This document shows positions 12,701-27,700 of a stretch of DNA of 64,000 nucleotides, piece after piece. Numbering within the stretch: the stretch's first letter is position 1; the number at the start of each line of letters is the position of its first letter. This DNA is from Metallyticus violacea (Eukaryota; Arthropoda; Insecta; Mantodea; Metallyticidae): positions 4,288,501 through 4,352,500 of the forward strand of contig CM060833.1 in NCBI GenBank assembly GCA_030762175.1, in the 5' to 3' direction. A program made the position numbers and the translations under genes. Below the pieces are notes generated by a model. That model was not told the origin of the DNA. It saw only the letters and a program-made list of their open reading frames with translations, and did no database searches.

Positions 12701-15700
12701 TCAGCCCTCCTGCCATAACACCAGGCTTTGTAAGAAACTTCAGTACTCGCCAGACATTATTTTCTTGCCTCAGCTTGAATACCCTCGACAGAATCATTTC
12801 ATACGGATAAGGAAACTCACCCTGGAATGGTCCACAGTCTGATATTTTTACCCTAAAAATTAAATTATTTAAGATCAACTAACAATTCACATATCTTTAC
12901 AGCAGTTACAAATTATAAATGGTGCAATTGATGGTTTTGACATCTCTGCAAGTTGTGGTATATTTCAAGGTAACTTATTAACAGTATCAGCTCAGGGAAC
13001 TTCTAAATTCAAAACAATCTGCATGCATAAGCGCTGTCTCTTATGGCCTGAGTGCCCTAAGAGACATTCATCTTCAAGCAGTTACAAGGCAATGATGCCA
13101 TTCTGTCCAACTACATGCATAGTTCACTTCTAATCACTGCCATCTTCATTCCAATTATGAGAAATTGGATCAGTTTCTTAAGGAATTGTTAGAAGCATAT
13201 TGATTAGATGTAGGTTGCATATGATTTTTTTTGCCTTCCAATGCATTCATTTAATTTTTATTTCTACTTATGTCAAATTGATGCAATTAACACTGTGCTG
13301 CAGCAGAAAAGACCAAGTTTTTAGAAAGCATACTCTATTGTTCAGCGCCTGACAAACATCTTCTCACATATCAGGTCCATTTATGATGTATTTTGGGAGG
13401 AAATAAAAAAAAAAAAATAATAAAAATACAATTTCTTCACATGCAAGAACCACAGCTACCACTCCAAAATGATTAGAATCTGGAAGTACTCTTTCAGCTT
13501 TACCAACCCCTAAAGATTAATGTTGTCTAAAGATTTTTAAATAATTTACGAGGTTAGGTCTATAAGTTTCTGGCCTTGCCGATAAGGATTATCGCCTTCA
13601 CAAAAGCCTTATCTGATGTCATTACCTTATCTGTTAAGTAAATAATTGCAGCTGTAACTTCTACTCTGCTGTGCTCAGTTGTTCAGATATAGTTGCATAA
13701 AGAAGGCTATGTGTAGAAGATTGCGACATGTTCCAAATGGAGTTTCGAGCTGTTATTAAGTTCTTCACAAAAGGACTTACTCCGATTGAAATTAAACAGC
13801 AATTAGATGGTGTATATGGGGAAGCTTTCCCCTCATATTCTACCGTAAAAGAATGGGCCAAACTTTTTCAAATGAGTCGAGAAAGGGTAAAGGTAGGCCC
13901 TTGGAGGTGCTCACTCCTCAAAACATCGCTCTTGTGGAAGGAGAAAGTATAGAAAACTGGCAGCTCAAAGTTATAGAAATAGCTGCAAGGTTGGGCATTT
14001 CTAAAACAGTCCTTCGACTTATTCATGAACATTTAAACATGAATAAGGTTAGTGCAAGATGGCTGCTTAGTTTCCTCAGTCCAAAAGCAATAATATGTCA
14101 TTTGTTGTCAGGCATTTCTGGAGCTCTGCCGTGGCAACAACAGAGAAGTTCTACAAACCATTGTTACAGGAGATGAAACTATGGTCCTCTACTATGATCC
14201 CTTGTCTAAAAGAGAATCAATTGAGTGGCATAAACCTGGCAAAGCTCCACCTCTAAAGGCCAAGGTCACTCGGGAAACCAAGAAGATCATGGCCACAATC
14301 TTTTGGGACTGTGAAGGAATACTCTTCATTGACCTCAAGGAGAGGAACACCACAGTAAATGGGGAGTGCTATGCTGGCCTACTGCACAGACCACGTGCTT
14401 CCATCAAAGAGGAAAGATAAGGAAAACTGAATGGTGATGTATGCTTTCTTCATGACAATGCGCCTGTGCACACAGCTCTTGTTGCAAAGGAAGCTGTGAA
14501 GAAATGTGACTTCAAGGAGATAGACCATCTTCCCTACAACCCAGATCTAGCTCCCAGGGACTATTTCCTCTTCTCAGAACTGAAGAAGGACTTTCGAGGA
14601 AGGAAATTTAAGTGTGACAAAGAAGTGAAGGATGCTGTTTATGTCCATTTATCAGACAAGACTTGTGACTATTTTGGGGAGATGGGATTGAATTAATTCA
14701 AAGATATGAGAAGTGTATTGCAATAAAGGGTAACTATATTGAAAAATGAAATACAGTTTTTATCTTTATCATACCTAGAAAATTGTTAGGCCGGAAACTT
14801 ATGGACCTACCCTCGTATGTTTAAGTTGAGTGTGTTCAATGTTAGATTTGAAAGTGTTGCTTCTCATCTGTTGCATTCAAACTTTATAATGGATATTTTG
14901 AAATCAAAGATGAACAAAATTGCCTTGATAACTTCCTCAATTATACGGTTTCTGAAACATGATACCTGTGGTCCAAAATTTTTCAGAGTTTGCAAAATTT
15001 GTATGACTGGTTTTAACTGCCATGATGTCAATTTGTACAGCTTAAAGATCATATATGATCAACCGCCATTTCAAACTGCCACTGAAAAATAAGCACCTCT
15101 TTGGATCTCTATGTATTTTTGACTAGTATATCGGAAGAAATGGCTTGAGGTGCAGATATTCATCAGGCATTATTATAATACAAGAGCTGTTCAATAAAGA
15201 ATTATCATATTTTTTTTTGGGCTATATACCTTTAATGATGTTCTCAAAGTAGTTTCTGTTGGATGCAATGCATGTGTCCCAGTATTTCTGACAGTTTTCT
15301 GAGATATACTGGAAACCACTTTTTGATAGGTTCTTCAGAATTGCCTCCACACCTTTCATCACTACTTGTGATGGAAACTGTCTCCTCTAAAGGTGCTTCT
15401 TGAATTTGGGGAAAAGAAAAATGACCATGGGGCTAAATCTGAACTATAGGGAAGGTGAGGGACAGTCTCATTGATTTTTGTGAGAATATTCAGCAACAAC
15501 ATTTGCAATGTCCAGCCATGCATTGTCGTGGTGCAGCATTCAGTTTGTGGTTTTTTCCAAGGTTTTCAGGACATCTTTATAGTATTGCTCAATTATAGAT
15601 GCATGTGTAGGTACAACATGCTGATACACCAATATGGAAAAATTATATGAGCATATCTTTCCTAGCACATTTTTGTGTTGGTGATGATGGAGATTTCCAC

Positions 15701-18700
15701 ACACAGCTTTGCTTTTTGCTCTCAGGATCAAAACGATTACCTTTGAAAGAAACTGCATCTTTCTGTAACATCATTTTCAACTGCATGCAAATTTGCACAC
15801 AAATGTTTTGTTCGAGAATCAGTTATCTTGAAACCCACCATTCACAAACACATCTTATGTGCAATTTTTCAGTTACCAACTGAAACTGGTGACCCCAGGT
15901 GAAATTTTCAGAATTTCTAAAAGTGATTTTAATGCTATTTGATGACCCTGTCTCACAACGACAGCAGCAATGTTAAGTTTTCTTCCGTTAGAACAGAAAC
16001 TGGAATGTCAGGTCCACCTTCCTTTGAAATTGATTGCCTCCCTTCTTTACATATTTTGAAGTATTTCTGAACTTTGCTATAGGGAAGAACAAACTCTACG
16101 TAAACCTCGGCTGATGATTTGTTGAGAGGAAAGCAAAACTTCAGAGCAGCATATTGTTCGTCATGTGTTACCTCCATTTTTCTGTATGCGGAACCGAACA
16201 TGTCTCAACTTGACTTCTCTCACAGGTGGGAATTGGAAGTGACAATAATGAAATTATTACCTAGTGTACATTATGCACTAAGGTAACAAAATATGGTAAA
16301 GTTAAGAATTCTAGCAGATAAATAATGTGTATAAAAATTATGATCATTCTTTATTGACATACACTGTGCAATCAGTTTTGTTTTCCCCAAAGAACATTTT
16401 GCCTATTGGTGAGCATGCAGTTCGTTAACCAGTCAGCAGTCTTGGAAATTAGTGGGAGGGTAAAACAATAAAAGAAACCAAGCATACAACAATACACAAA
16501 CCAATTTAAGAGATTCATTACTTTGCCATCTTCATTCTCCATGTCAAAAATGTATGGAGAATGAAGACTCTTTAGGAAATTATTCATCACTAACTGTAGT
16601 TCATTTTGAGAAACCCAGAAAATTTCCTGACAAATATTATCATTGTGTTCTTGCATGGTATGCAGATTTGTCTTGTACATGATATTTTTCATTTAACTCA
16701 AGAGATAATAATTGCAGGTTCTTAAATTTAGGAGCCTTTTGCATAGATCCATAGGAAATTCGCACTTGTTGTGTGAGACAATGAAGAGGTTTTCTATGGG
16801 AATTTTCTATATGACACGTAATCTTTCCTTGGTGAAAACCCCACATTGCTTTCTTGGTTTTTTGTGCTGGGCACTTCCACTTCCTGAAATTTATTATCGA
16901 GATTATGGACTGTTTTACGATCTAGAGTGTTTACACCTGGATATTTTGCTTAAAAAGTCTTTGAACTTTATGAATCGTACATAAAGACATACTGTGTTGT
17001 AAACACATGAGACATAATACACTTTATTTACATTGTCGAACAGAACAAACAACACAATACACACCCAGGAACTGCTGTGCTATAACTGCGACAATCAACA
17101 AGGTCAACAAGCAAGCCCTTCCACAGTGTGACAAATGAATAGGGACTTACTCATAGGAAAAACCCTTAACTGCATGGGAAAACATCACTGATCACAATGT
17201 ATAACAGAAACATATAGTACATATTTTATCAATTAATGAACATAAAGAGGAAATAAAAAACTATAATACAAACTACAATATACTCAATAATTTTTCTATT
17301 ATTATCATTCACTGATCAAAAATAAATTTATGAACAGCAGCAAACTATGCAGATATTTTGAATAAATCACAATTTGCATGAATTCAGAAGAATAATTATG
17401 GTTGTTAATTTTATGAACATGAGCGTATAAAAATTTAAATACATTGCAATATACCAAAGCATATCATCACTAGAGAGCAGGTAAAAATCCTAAAAATCCT
17501 TCAGAAGGCAAGTAAAGTCATGGGTCCCTTGTAGATTTATGGCATGTAAAAGAACAAGCCTGAAAGAAGAGGCCTCTGAGCAAAATTTGTCAGCTGTTTT
17601 ATGCCCTGAATTGATTGGGACGTTGATGATCTGAGATGTTAGAGCATCAGTAAATAAACCAAATCAAATCAACTAGAGAGCAGAAAAACAGAAATTTTGT
17701 ATTTTAAACCATTAATTGCAGAATATTGAGAAGCATAATTTTTATGTTTTAGTATGTGTAAATACAAAAAGTATTTATACATTTTGTGACTTATTCGTTT
17801 TACTTACTGAGTGACAACATATCCCAGGAATATAATCACAGATAACATAGACAGTGATGCTAAAAATAGAAATAAGGTATGTGTCTGTGCTGCACGCCAT
17901 GGCCGCGAAGATGGCTGACAGTTGTACAGCACACCAATCTGTAAACAAGAGTACAAAATAACTGTAGTGAATGCTAATAGAATGCTGGCTGGTAGTTTCT
18001 ATTTGATTATCAATTGCTATAGGTAAACAGTTGAGAAAATGTAGCTATTTCTAAATTTGTTACCGTGTTACAATGTTTGTGTATTTTGTAGCCTCTTTTA
18101 GTATTTAGTACTGTGTATTTAGTATTGTGAAAAATTTCAAGTTAGATTTCTTAGAATTAAGATTAAGTTTGATTTACATTCCATATAGTCCTTGTACAAT
18201 ATATGTACATGGAGCAAGTCAAGAAGTACACAGTTACATAAATGATATCTGTATGGGGATGAAAGCTGCTTGAAGTATGTACATCTTATGTATGTAACAA
18301 ATAAGATTTAAGCTGCAACACAATTTATATATTGTCATTTGCTATACATCAATATTATGCCATTATTTTATATGTTGTCTTATACTATTTGAACATCATG
18401 CATTATTATTCATCTGTGAATTTGTCAACTGCATAACAGGCCTTGTAACGTAGATTATTGTGTAATAGATTTGAATCTTTCCTTTTCATCAGATGATAAT
18501 TTCAAAATACCCGACAGTTTCATTATTGTCACTTTCCTTACATCACCATCTTCAGTTGACATTTTAATGAACTGAGATCTCAGAGCTGCTATTGCTTCTA
18601 GCAAGTTTATGGATGGTTCTACTGGCCATTTCTTTCTTCACTTTGAATATATTTCCAATAACTATTTGGAAGCTCTCTGTCGCACAGAACCTTCAAGTTA

Positions 18701-21700
18701 GTAGTATCATGAACATTGAATTCAAAGCAAGATTTCACTTAGTTTACGATTGTATTTCAGAATATAACATCTGCTCCAGTTTTTCAACATCTTTTTCAAG
18801 CAAAATTGCATTTTGAATTGTTGAAACAGATTATTTCTCTCATGAAATATACAAACATGGTGAAATTCATCATCTGATGAGATATCTGAATAATAAGAAA
18901 TCTGTAAAGCAACATGTATAATATACCACTTGTAAGGTTAGCTTAACATAACCTACAATTGAATGCAACTCTGTTATTACGCAGAAATGAAAAGTGAAAC
19001 ATTGAAGAAACCTTATCAACGGAAAATGCTTTATTTAACAATTACTAAACTCTAGTTAGTACTTAAACATGTGAAATTTTGTGAGTTAGATTAGTTTGAG
19101 GTTAAGACAAAATAATCTTAGATTAATGTTTACACAACCAAAATTTCTAAGTATAATGATGGTTAATTTTATGCCCTGAACTGAAGTTAACTCTTTATCC
19201 AACCGGCCGTTAAGATTTATAACTAGTTTATGCTCACCTTTTTTATATAGAATGTGATGAATAACTTTATAATTATGATGAGTGCCATGAGGGGGCTGAA
19301 GTAGAAGCCCACAAAGAACAGAGTTTCGTTGTATATGAGATTTAATGTGTTTCTTGCTATATTAAATTCTGGTGCACCAATGGATTTCCAACATTTCCTG
19401 TAAATTAATATTTCATTAATGAACCATTCATATGTAGCATTAGCAATAAACTAATGACAAATATAATTGATATTATTGTATGATTTAGTTCAAGTACACA
19501 CTCTTAATGCTTCACTTACTTGTCATAATGTATAGAACCAATTTCGAGAATATTTTGTTCTCATCATCAGCCAGGCTAAAATTCAACTGTTGGATAATTC
19601 GCTGTGGGAATGGGCATTTTGCTCTGGTGGCAGTGTGATAAACTTATAGTTAATGTTTTCATCCTCGGCAGTATCAAAGTTCATTAGACTGTCTTTGTAT
19701 CTGTAGATGTAGATTTTCTTTCAAGTTGCTAGCTCTGTAGGTTCTTGTACTGATTTTAACAATTTTGCTTTATTCATTATGTTGTGATTTCAGTCCAAAA
19801 ATGATATGCTACTGCTGATTTCTCTATTTGCTTGTACTTTATGTTCCTGAAATGTTACTGTACCTACAGAATTAGCAACTAGCAACACTCAAAGGAATTC
19901 AGTAGGTGGGAAAAAATTTTCATAAAAAAAATATGAGCATAGACTCATGAATTTCGATATCCCAGAAGCAAACAACATTTTATATAAGTTCATCATTTGA
20001 TGACCAGAGCACTCACAGTCACTTACACTGCCAATTTAAATTTATCCATTAGTCATACATGGTTGACAATGTGAGCAAGGTCTCATGAAACATATCCCAG
20101 TTTTTTAAAATGTTTTAAGAGTGGATATTTTAATGTGTTCACATAATTTTAAGTAGTTTTACTTTTAATCTACTTAAGGTATACATGCGTGCATATAAGT
20201 ACAGGATGCCAGCAAAGAGTGAGTTTTTGCCAGTTGGCTGCATAAAATGGAGTCATTTCATAATGACTAGTATATTGCTTTGTAATTTCTCATTCTTATT
20301 TTGCTTTTGTCTGCAGAAATATGTATGGGAGTGTATGTGATGTTATGGTAAGCATATGATGATGATGTTTCAACCATACTTCTGTATTTGAACAACAAAG
20401 AAGGGCAGTCCAGGTGCTCCAACCACTGCAGTGAACAAGAGCATGATTAACACAGCTCCTGCCATTGTCCTGGAAAATTTATGAATAACATTGGATAGAG
20501 TGGCAGAGATTTTACAATCATTCTGCGCATCAGATGCATCTGTGCCTGATGGGTTTTTTGTTTTGTTTTTTTATAATTTTATTTAAGGATGCTCTTTAAC
20601 ATCTCAGGTCATCACCGTCCCATTCAATTCCGGGCATGAAATGGCTGACAAATTTTGCCCAGAGGCCTCTTCTTTCAGGCTTGAGGTTCTTTCTCCTGCC
20701 GTAAATGTAAGACATGGGACTCATGGCTTTACTTCCCTTCTGAAGGAAGCCGTACTTAGGATTTTTACGCCCAAATTAATCCATCGATCCTGGTTGGGGT
20801 TTGAACCTGCGACCTTGGGTTTAGAAGGCAAGTATGGTTACCACCTACACCATCAAGACCGACTGCCTGATGGGTGCAGAGATTGCTAATGCCTGATGGT
20901 GTCAGTGGACATGTGCTGGGAGCTCCAGCATCTTGCACCAGAGCAAATCTGAATTCGATCATTAAAGGTGATGAAACTTGGTTTAAGCATTATGATCCCA
21001 AAGGTAATCAGGCTAGTTCAGTCTGGAAATTGTCTGGTTCTCTGACTTCAAAGAAGGCTGTATAAGGCTGTTTTGAGTGTACTGGCTGAACACAATTACA
21101 AAAAAGCTCTGAGCTGCATCCATCTGGTTGATGTCTTTACCATGATAATGCACGTCTATTTGCAGTGTTACTGCTCAACACTTGGCCAGAAAAAAAATTG
21201 AATGTGTGCCCCACCCTCCATACAACCCAGATCTAGCTCCATGGACTACTTAAAAAAATACTACATCAATCATGACTCTAATGTATTGTTAATAAAAAAT
21301 CATGCTCAGTATTTATTGACCAGCCCTTATATTGTAAACATGTTTGTTGATCTCACACCTAAATTAAAAATTTGTGCAATGCAAAGTGTCTGTTGCATGA
21401 GGCAGGTGTGAAAAATGTTCAGTCTAACAAAGAAGGAATGACAGTTTAACTTGAACTTACTTTTGTTTCATACAAATAATGATATTAAAATAAGGACTAA
21501 CTGTACTCAAGTTACTTTTCCTTCAGATGCACTGAATCCTTTATACTACTGTACAAATATGCTGTTAGCACATTATTCTCATCACTTTCTAATGCATTTA
21601 GGCCATAATAAGACAGTTCTCTAATTCACATTTTGTAGTCTTACCTATAAATGATGTTACGTATAAATTCTGCCAATGATGTGCCAATGAGAGCTATGAA

Positions 21701-24700
21701 AAAATCTGTTATAATGAGACGATAAACTTCTTGTCCTAGAGATGTTTCCCAACACTGGAACAAACACAAATAAAATAATACGGAATATAAACTTACTTTC
21801 TTTTAACATTTTTGATTGTATAGAACTCTTACCATTAATTTTGTTAAACTTTAATACAAGTTGTGAAAGAACCCAGATGATAATTAAGAACCAACAATTT
21901 ATATCAATAAATAGTTGAAGTATTAGTAATCACACAGTGAAACAACTGCTGTCAGATTTATGTATCACTTGGGAGTGCTAAGACAGCAGTGGAAGAGAGA
22001 GGATAAGCGTGTAGTTAGCTCCTGGAGTTAAAGGAAAAACAGAATAAGACGCAATGGGAGTGAGTATTGAAGCATACAGAGGAAGAATTCGGACCTTTAA
22101 TAGAATACAGTGGAAAAGAGCTAAAATAGGAAAAGGAGAAGAAGAGGCAGTAAATATATTTCGCTTATTAACTATTATTGGTACATTATTGGTAATTCAT
22201 GGAGTGGAAATCAACCCTGGACTGAATAGGAACCAAGCTGTCTTGGAAGAGGTTTTATCTAGAGTAAAGGACATGGATGAGAGATTAAGAAACAAACTGA
22301 ATGGAGTAGAAAAAGAATTAATGGAAATGAAGTGCAAGACTTAAGAACAGAAGTGCAGAATGTTAGAAGGAGAGCGGAGGGCATGGAAGAGAGATATTGA
22401 AAGTTTAATCTAGTTATTGCAGGAGTTAAGGAAAGGATTGTTTGATTGATTGATTTATTTATGGATGCACTTTAACATCTCAGGTCATCAGCGTCCCATT
22501 CAACTCAGGGCGTGAAACGGCCGACTAATTTTGCTCAGAGGCCTCTCTTTCAGGCTTGAGGTTCTTTATCATGCCGTAAATGTACAACACGGGACCCACA
22601 GCTTTACTTCCCTTCTGAAGGAAGCCAAACTTAGGATTTTTACGCCCTGAAAAAATCCATCGGTCCTGGCCGGGTTCGAACCCGCGATCTTGGGTTTAGG
22701 AGGCACCACCAGGACCGACTTAAGGAAAGGAAAGGAGTAAACCAGAAGTTAAGAGAGATTTTGGAAGGAAGATTAGAGATGGTGTTACAGGATGGGAGAT
22801 TGGCGAAGTCAACAGAGTTGGAAGATTAAGAGAGGAAACAGAATGTCAGTTGTGAGATTTACATCTGTGCAGTTCATGTATGAAGTCCTAAGGAAAGTCA
22901 AGCAACTAAGAGGAACTGATATTTTTATCAACAAGGATTTATTGGTGGAACAACAAGCCCTTTAGAAGAAGTTAATTCAACAAATGAAGACAGCAAGATT
23001 ACAGGAGAAAGAGGCTTTCATTTGCATTCTACATTTATGGATTGATGGGCACATAGTGCATGTGCAGGAAAGTGATATAAGCGACATATGCCTGCATCTC
23101 TAAAGGAAATGAATCAGCATAATGCATCAATTGCCATGGGGCCAGAAACAACACTGACAGAAAGTCTAAAGGTCGATCAAAAAGCAGTTCAATCAGCTGG
23201 AGAGGATGGACAGTCTGAGTTTAGAAAAAGTATGCCAAGATTATGTCAGACAAGAAGGTGGAAGATGACATAGCAGGTATGTCACAAAGAAATGATGAGA
23301 GAGAGACAGAAACAAGTAAAGTAGTATCACCGAGGAGGGAGGAAATATGGTTAGCACATGGAATGATGAAGAGATGGAAGAAGGCATGGTTGGAGAGCAG
23401 CATGGAAGAGGATATCATCATAATGACTCCAAATGGCAGCATCTTCAAGAGAGGGAATCTAGCTACGGAGTAAGAAATTGCTACAGAAATTCAGAAACAG
23501 AAATGATTCACAATTGGGTATGGAGGAAGTAAGGAGGTTAGGATTTTGGAATTGTGAGGGTTTAAAAAATAAAACGTATACAGGGAAATTGAAACAATTA
23601 CTAGGAAGATAGATTATTTGGGAGTAGTAGAAACAGGCTAATGGAAATGAATGTAGAGATGGATGATTTTACATATGTTGGAATAAAAGGAGAAGTAGTG
23701 GCAAAAAAGGGAAGAGTCTCCAGAGGCTTGGGATTTTTTGTTAAGAAATTGTTGAGAAAAGTAATAAGAGAAATATGGGCAAGATCAAAAAGCGCTTTGT
23801 GGGATGTAACAGATGATAAACTGACAGATGAAAATATCATATGCCTAAGAGTTGTGTATAATCCACAAGGATCCTCACAGTACCATAACCCTGATCTGCT
23901 TAAGCAAATGGAAAGTGATACAGAGAAGTATATGAATGCAAAAATTATAATAGTGAGGGATTTTAACATCAGAATAGGTGAGGGGGATACGGAATTTGGG
24001 ACTGGTATGGTATGGGAAAATGAAATAATGATAAAAACGATATAGTAAGGCACAGCAAAGATAAGTACAGTGATAGAGGTACTTAAAAATTTATTGAATT
24101 TTGAAAAGTGAATGCACTAGATATTCTGAATGGCAAATATGGTGAAGATGTATTGGGGGAATTTACTTTTGTTAATAATAATGGCCAGAGTGCTATTGAT
24201 TATATATTGTAGTGAACATGGAGTATATTGTGAGTAATTTTAAGATACAAAATTTTAACTCAAGTAGTAGCCATTTTCTGCTGAAAATTCAATTCAATTA
24301 GGGTATGTAATGGATAATTTAGGGAAGGGAAGAATGATACTAAGCAAATATACTGAAGGAGGATCAGAGGAATAAATTTAAACTGATGCTGGAATCAAAA
24401 ATGGTCAAATATACCAATATGGAATAAGTTATGTTAAAAAATAATGAAGTAGAGAAGGCAATCAATAACATAAATACATTAATGCAAAGAGCTGGAGACA
24501 GGATGAAAAAAGGAATGGGAATTGTTTTTCCAATATACAGAAATATAAGCACATGTTTAGAAGCGCATTTCAGGAACATAAAATATAAACAGCCAGATAG
24601 ATCAGCTGTTGCTTATCATTTTTGGACAAAAAACCACGAGATTATGAAGAAAGTGGATTTATTAAAAGAGACTCAGGGACATATAGAACTGGATACTGTG

Positions 24701-27700
24701 GAAAAAATTTACATTCATAAATACAGAGATTGATTAATGAACTTTGATATTCCAAAGGTAGAAAACACCAATTTTAACTACATTAAAACACCACCAGGAC
24801 AGCGCTTCATCTCTACAGAGATGAAACGGGTTCCAAATATCACACAAGTAAGTGAAGCAATAAGAGTGTTTAGTACAACATATATCACATGAATTTATTC
24901 ATATTGCTTCTATTGTTACAGATGCAGCAAAATATTAATTGTGATCATGATTAGCTGTCTGGTGCTCTAAGACGGAGGTAATTTGGTGATTTTTGTACTA
25001 CATAAGTTCTGCTTAAGCCAACAAAAAGGCCTGGAAAAATTATAGATGGAACTTCACGTAAATAGTCTATATATTTTATAAAATATAGTGAACTTTTGTA
25101 ACAGTGGTGTCAAATATTAACATTTTAAAAAACGACTCAATTTTTTTAAAATGTTAACAGTCTATATATGTTAAGATTATTGTGTGATTGAGTCGAACTA
25201 ACACTTTTTTGCTCCACTTACTTGTTATAAATGAAAATATTAAAGTCTATAAATTGTTTGCAGAGCTTAGACCAGGAAGAGCAATCTTAAAGACAAGGAG
25301 CACCCAGCAACAGTGGTAACAAATGAAAACATTGCTTTTAACAAGCCATAGTGAAGAATGATCTGCAAGTGTCTTTAGAGTTAGAGGATTCTCTAAAAAT
25401 TATTCACTGCAGGTGTCAGAAATCTTTGTGTGAGGAAGCTTTGTTGTCATTGGATATCCCACAACCTTACAGAAACAAAAAAAAAAGGTGACAAGAATGG
25501 GATAGTGATAGGAATAGTTCATTTTAACACAGCTGATGATCAGGATCCCATATGATGATTTTGCAGTGATATCAAAGTATAGTCCAAAAGATGGTTACCA
25601 GTTTCTTATCAGCAAGTGTCCATATCGCAATCATTTCTCTTCAAGAACAAAAAATAAGCACCACAGTTTACCTCCCAAGGTCTTCAGAACACTAACAGAT
25701 TTTTTTTTAATAGTGTTTAATACCTATTTTAACTATTGAGGCATTCGAGGCATTGGACTTTGATGATATATGAGATGAAGTAATAAATTGGTAAAGGATT
25801 TCTTATTTTTTTTTTTAAAGAAAGGAAACATTCCAGGTGTAAGTTTTAGGGTACCTCCCCAGCCTTTGGCATTTATCAGGACTGAGGAAAACCAGGAGGA
25901 AACCTCAGTTATGAAAATTGAGCCGCTGACCTAATCACAAGTCTGTGCCTTAACGACCTTGGCAACCCATGGTGGTACTAACAAAACACAGATCAAAGTA
26001 TTGTGAGGATTGTTGCATCACCACAACAATGCCTGTGTGCAGAATGCGTTAAAACAATGGAATTTCTGCAAGTATCAAGTGACCGGTGCACAACCCACCA
26101 TACAATCCAGATCTGGCTTTCTGCAACTTTTTCCTGTTTTCTACTGTCAAGAAAAAACAAAAAAGAGAGGCCATCAGTTTGAGTGTTCTGAAGAAGCTGT
26201 TGCATCTTACAAAGCTCTCTACAGATTAGTCTCTGATTATCTGTAAAAAAAATAAAGTGTAAGTTAATAAGGAACCCCCCCTTTTATATAAATAAGAAAA
26301 TTACCAATTAAGATCTTTACAAATAATTCTCATATGCATTGCTTACCTCCGTATCCTTTTTGTAAGTCAACCAAAATGCAATTACGACCCCTATAACCAC
26401 GGCACCAAGAGCATAAGTTCTTATTAAAGTAACAAACAGTGCTGTCCGTGGATTACTGTAGTCTTCCATCCTGAAAAAAAAAAGAAAAAAGAATATACAT
26501 TTTTGAGAATATGAGTTACACTTTGGTCAAATTTCAGTTTGCTATGTCAATGTCTTATTGTATATTATAATGACAATAAGATAGTGAAGGATATTTTACT
26601 TTTTGGAAACTCAAACCTTTCACTGGAATGAACTATGGGTAAGCCACTAAGATATAAAATGTATAGGGTGCATCGCTTAAATCTGGACAAATTAAACCTT
26701 TTTTTGAAATAAAACTAAAATTACAAAAAAATCCTTTTTGCATGCCAGTTGTGTGACCTGTCCAGGTTAAAATTACTGGATGTAACCTCCCTCAGCTGCA
26801 ATGACAACCTCCATACCTGGCCTGAAGCACTTGCATGCTCTCTATGAAAGTGTTGTCCATATTGGGAAATGCTTTTTGATAGTGCTGCATAAAGATGTTA
26901 CATTAGGATGTCTGAACTTGTTAGTAACTCTTTCAACTTTGCTCCAAACATAATAGTCAAGCTGATTCAAATTGGGGGGCCAGAATTCCTTAGACCAGAA
27001 CATGTCCATGTTATCTGACAATCAGTTTTGCACTAAATGAATGCACCATCCTGCTGAAATACATATCACCTCCCTAAGGCCACAGTTTCCATCTATGGTT
27101 TCACCACATTTATCAGAACAACTACATAAAGTTCTTTCGTGACAGATTTCCCCTTCTGAAAGAAAAAGGTGGCATAACGTCATCACTGGACATGACACCT
27201 AGTATGTGGACAGTGGCCAGAAACTTCATTCTAGTGGACATCCTTGGGGTCACGTGTGAGCCAGCAATCATTCCTTGAATTGAGCTTGATGTCAACAATA
27301 AACATTTTTTGTCAGAAAAAATCTGATTTGTCCCACTGCTTTGTTTTTCAACCAACTTGATAGCATGTTACAGCAAGCAACTTGCTTTGTTCTGGCAGCC
27401 TCAGAGAGCATCTGTCATATTTTTACTGTACACAACTTAAAGTTAGATCCTCCTTTGCAGTCCTGTGCTTGGTTTGCTCACTAACACCCAACACTAATGG
27501 CAATTTCTTTATAGATTGCCCCGGGTCTACCGAAATCAACTCTTGAGCCCTTTCCACAACTGCTTGAGTCCATGTCATACGTTCTCTCAAATTACTCTTA
27601 ACCATTTTGATGTTATGACTTTCAATAGAAGCATTTCACAATTGCCAACAATGACCTATAGCAGAAATAACAAGAAATTCACATTTAAGTTTGTCTGGAT

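Larger units (their letters stand above)
21985..24525 (+). mobile_element. LINE (ORF1 plus endonuclease), interrupted and 3'-truncated
   Basis: Plus-strand remnant: ORF1 at 22054-22341, continuing after an inserted SINE (22445-22722) at about 22740-22980, where VGRLREETE and LRGTDIFINKDLLVE are typical of LINE ORF1. An apurinic-like endonuclease follows at about 23540-24290. At about 24525 it runs straight into a PLE tail. No RT is present. Stops and frameshifts are frequent. Confidence 0.8.

Noticed and set aside
23601..24053. 150-codon minus-strand open frame
   Set aside because: Antisense shadow of the LINE endonuclease, which has recognisable catalytic blocks on the plus strand.
24431..24733. 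100-codon open frame that looks like a new gene
   Set aside because: The first third matches the LINE spacer and the rest the PLE GIY-YIG tail; it is a chance fusion at an insertion junction.
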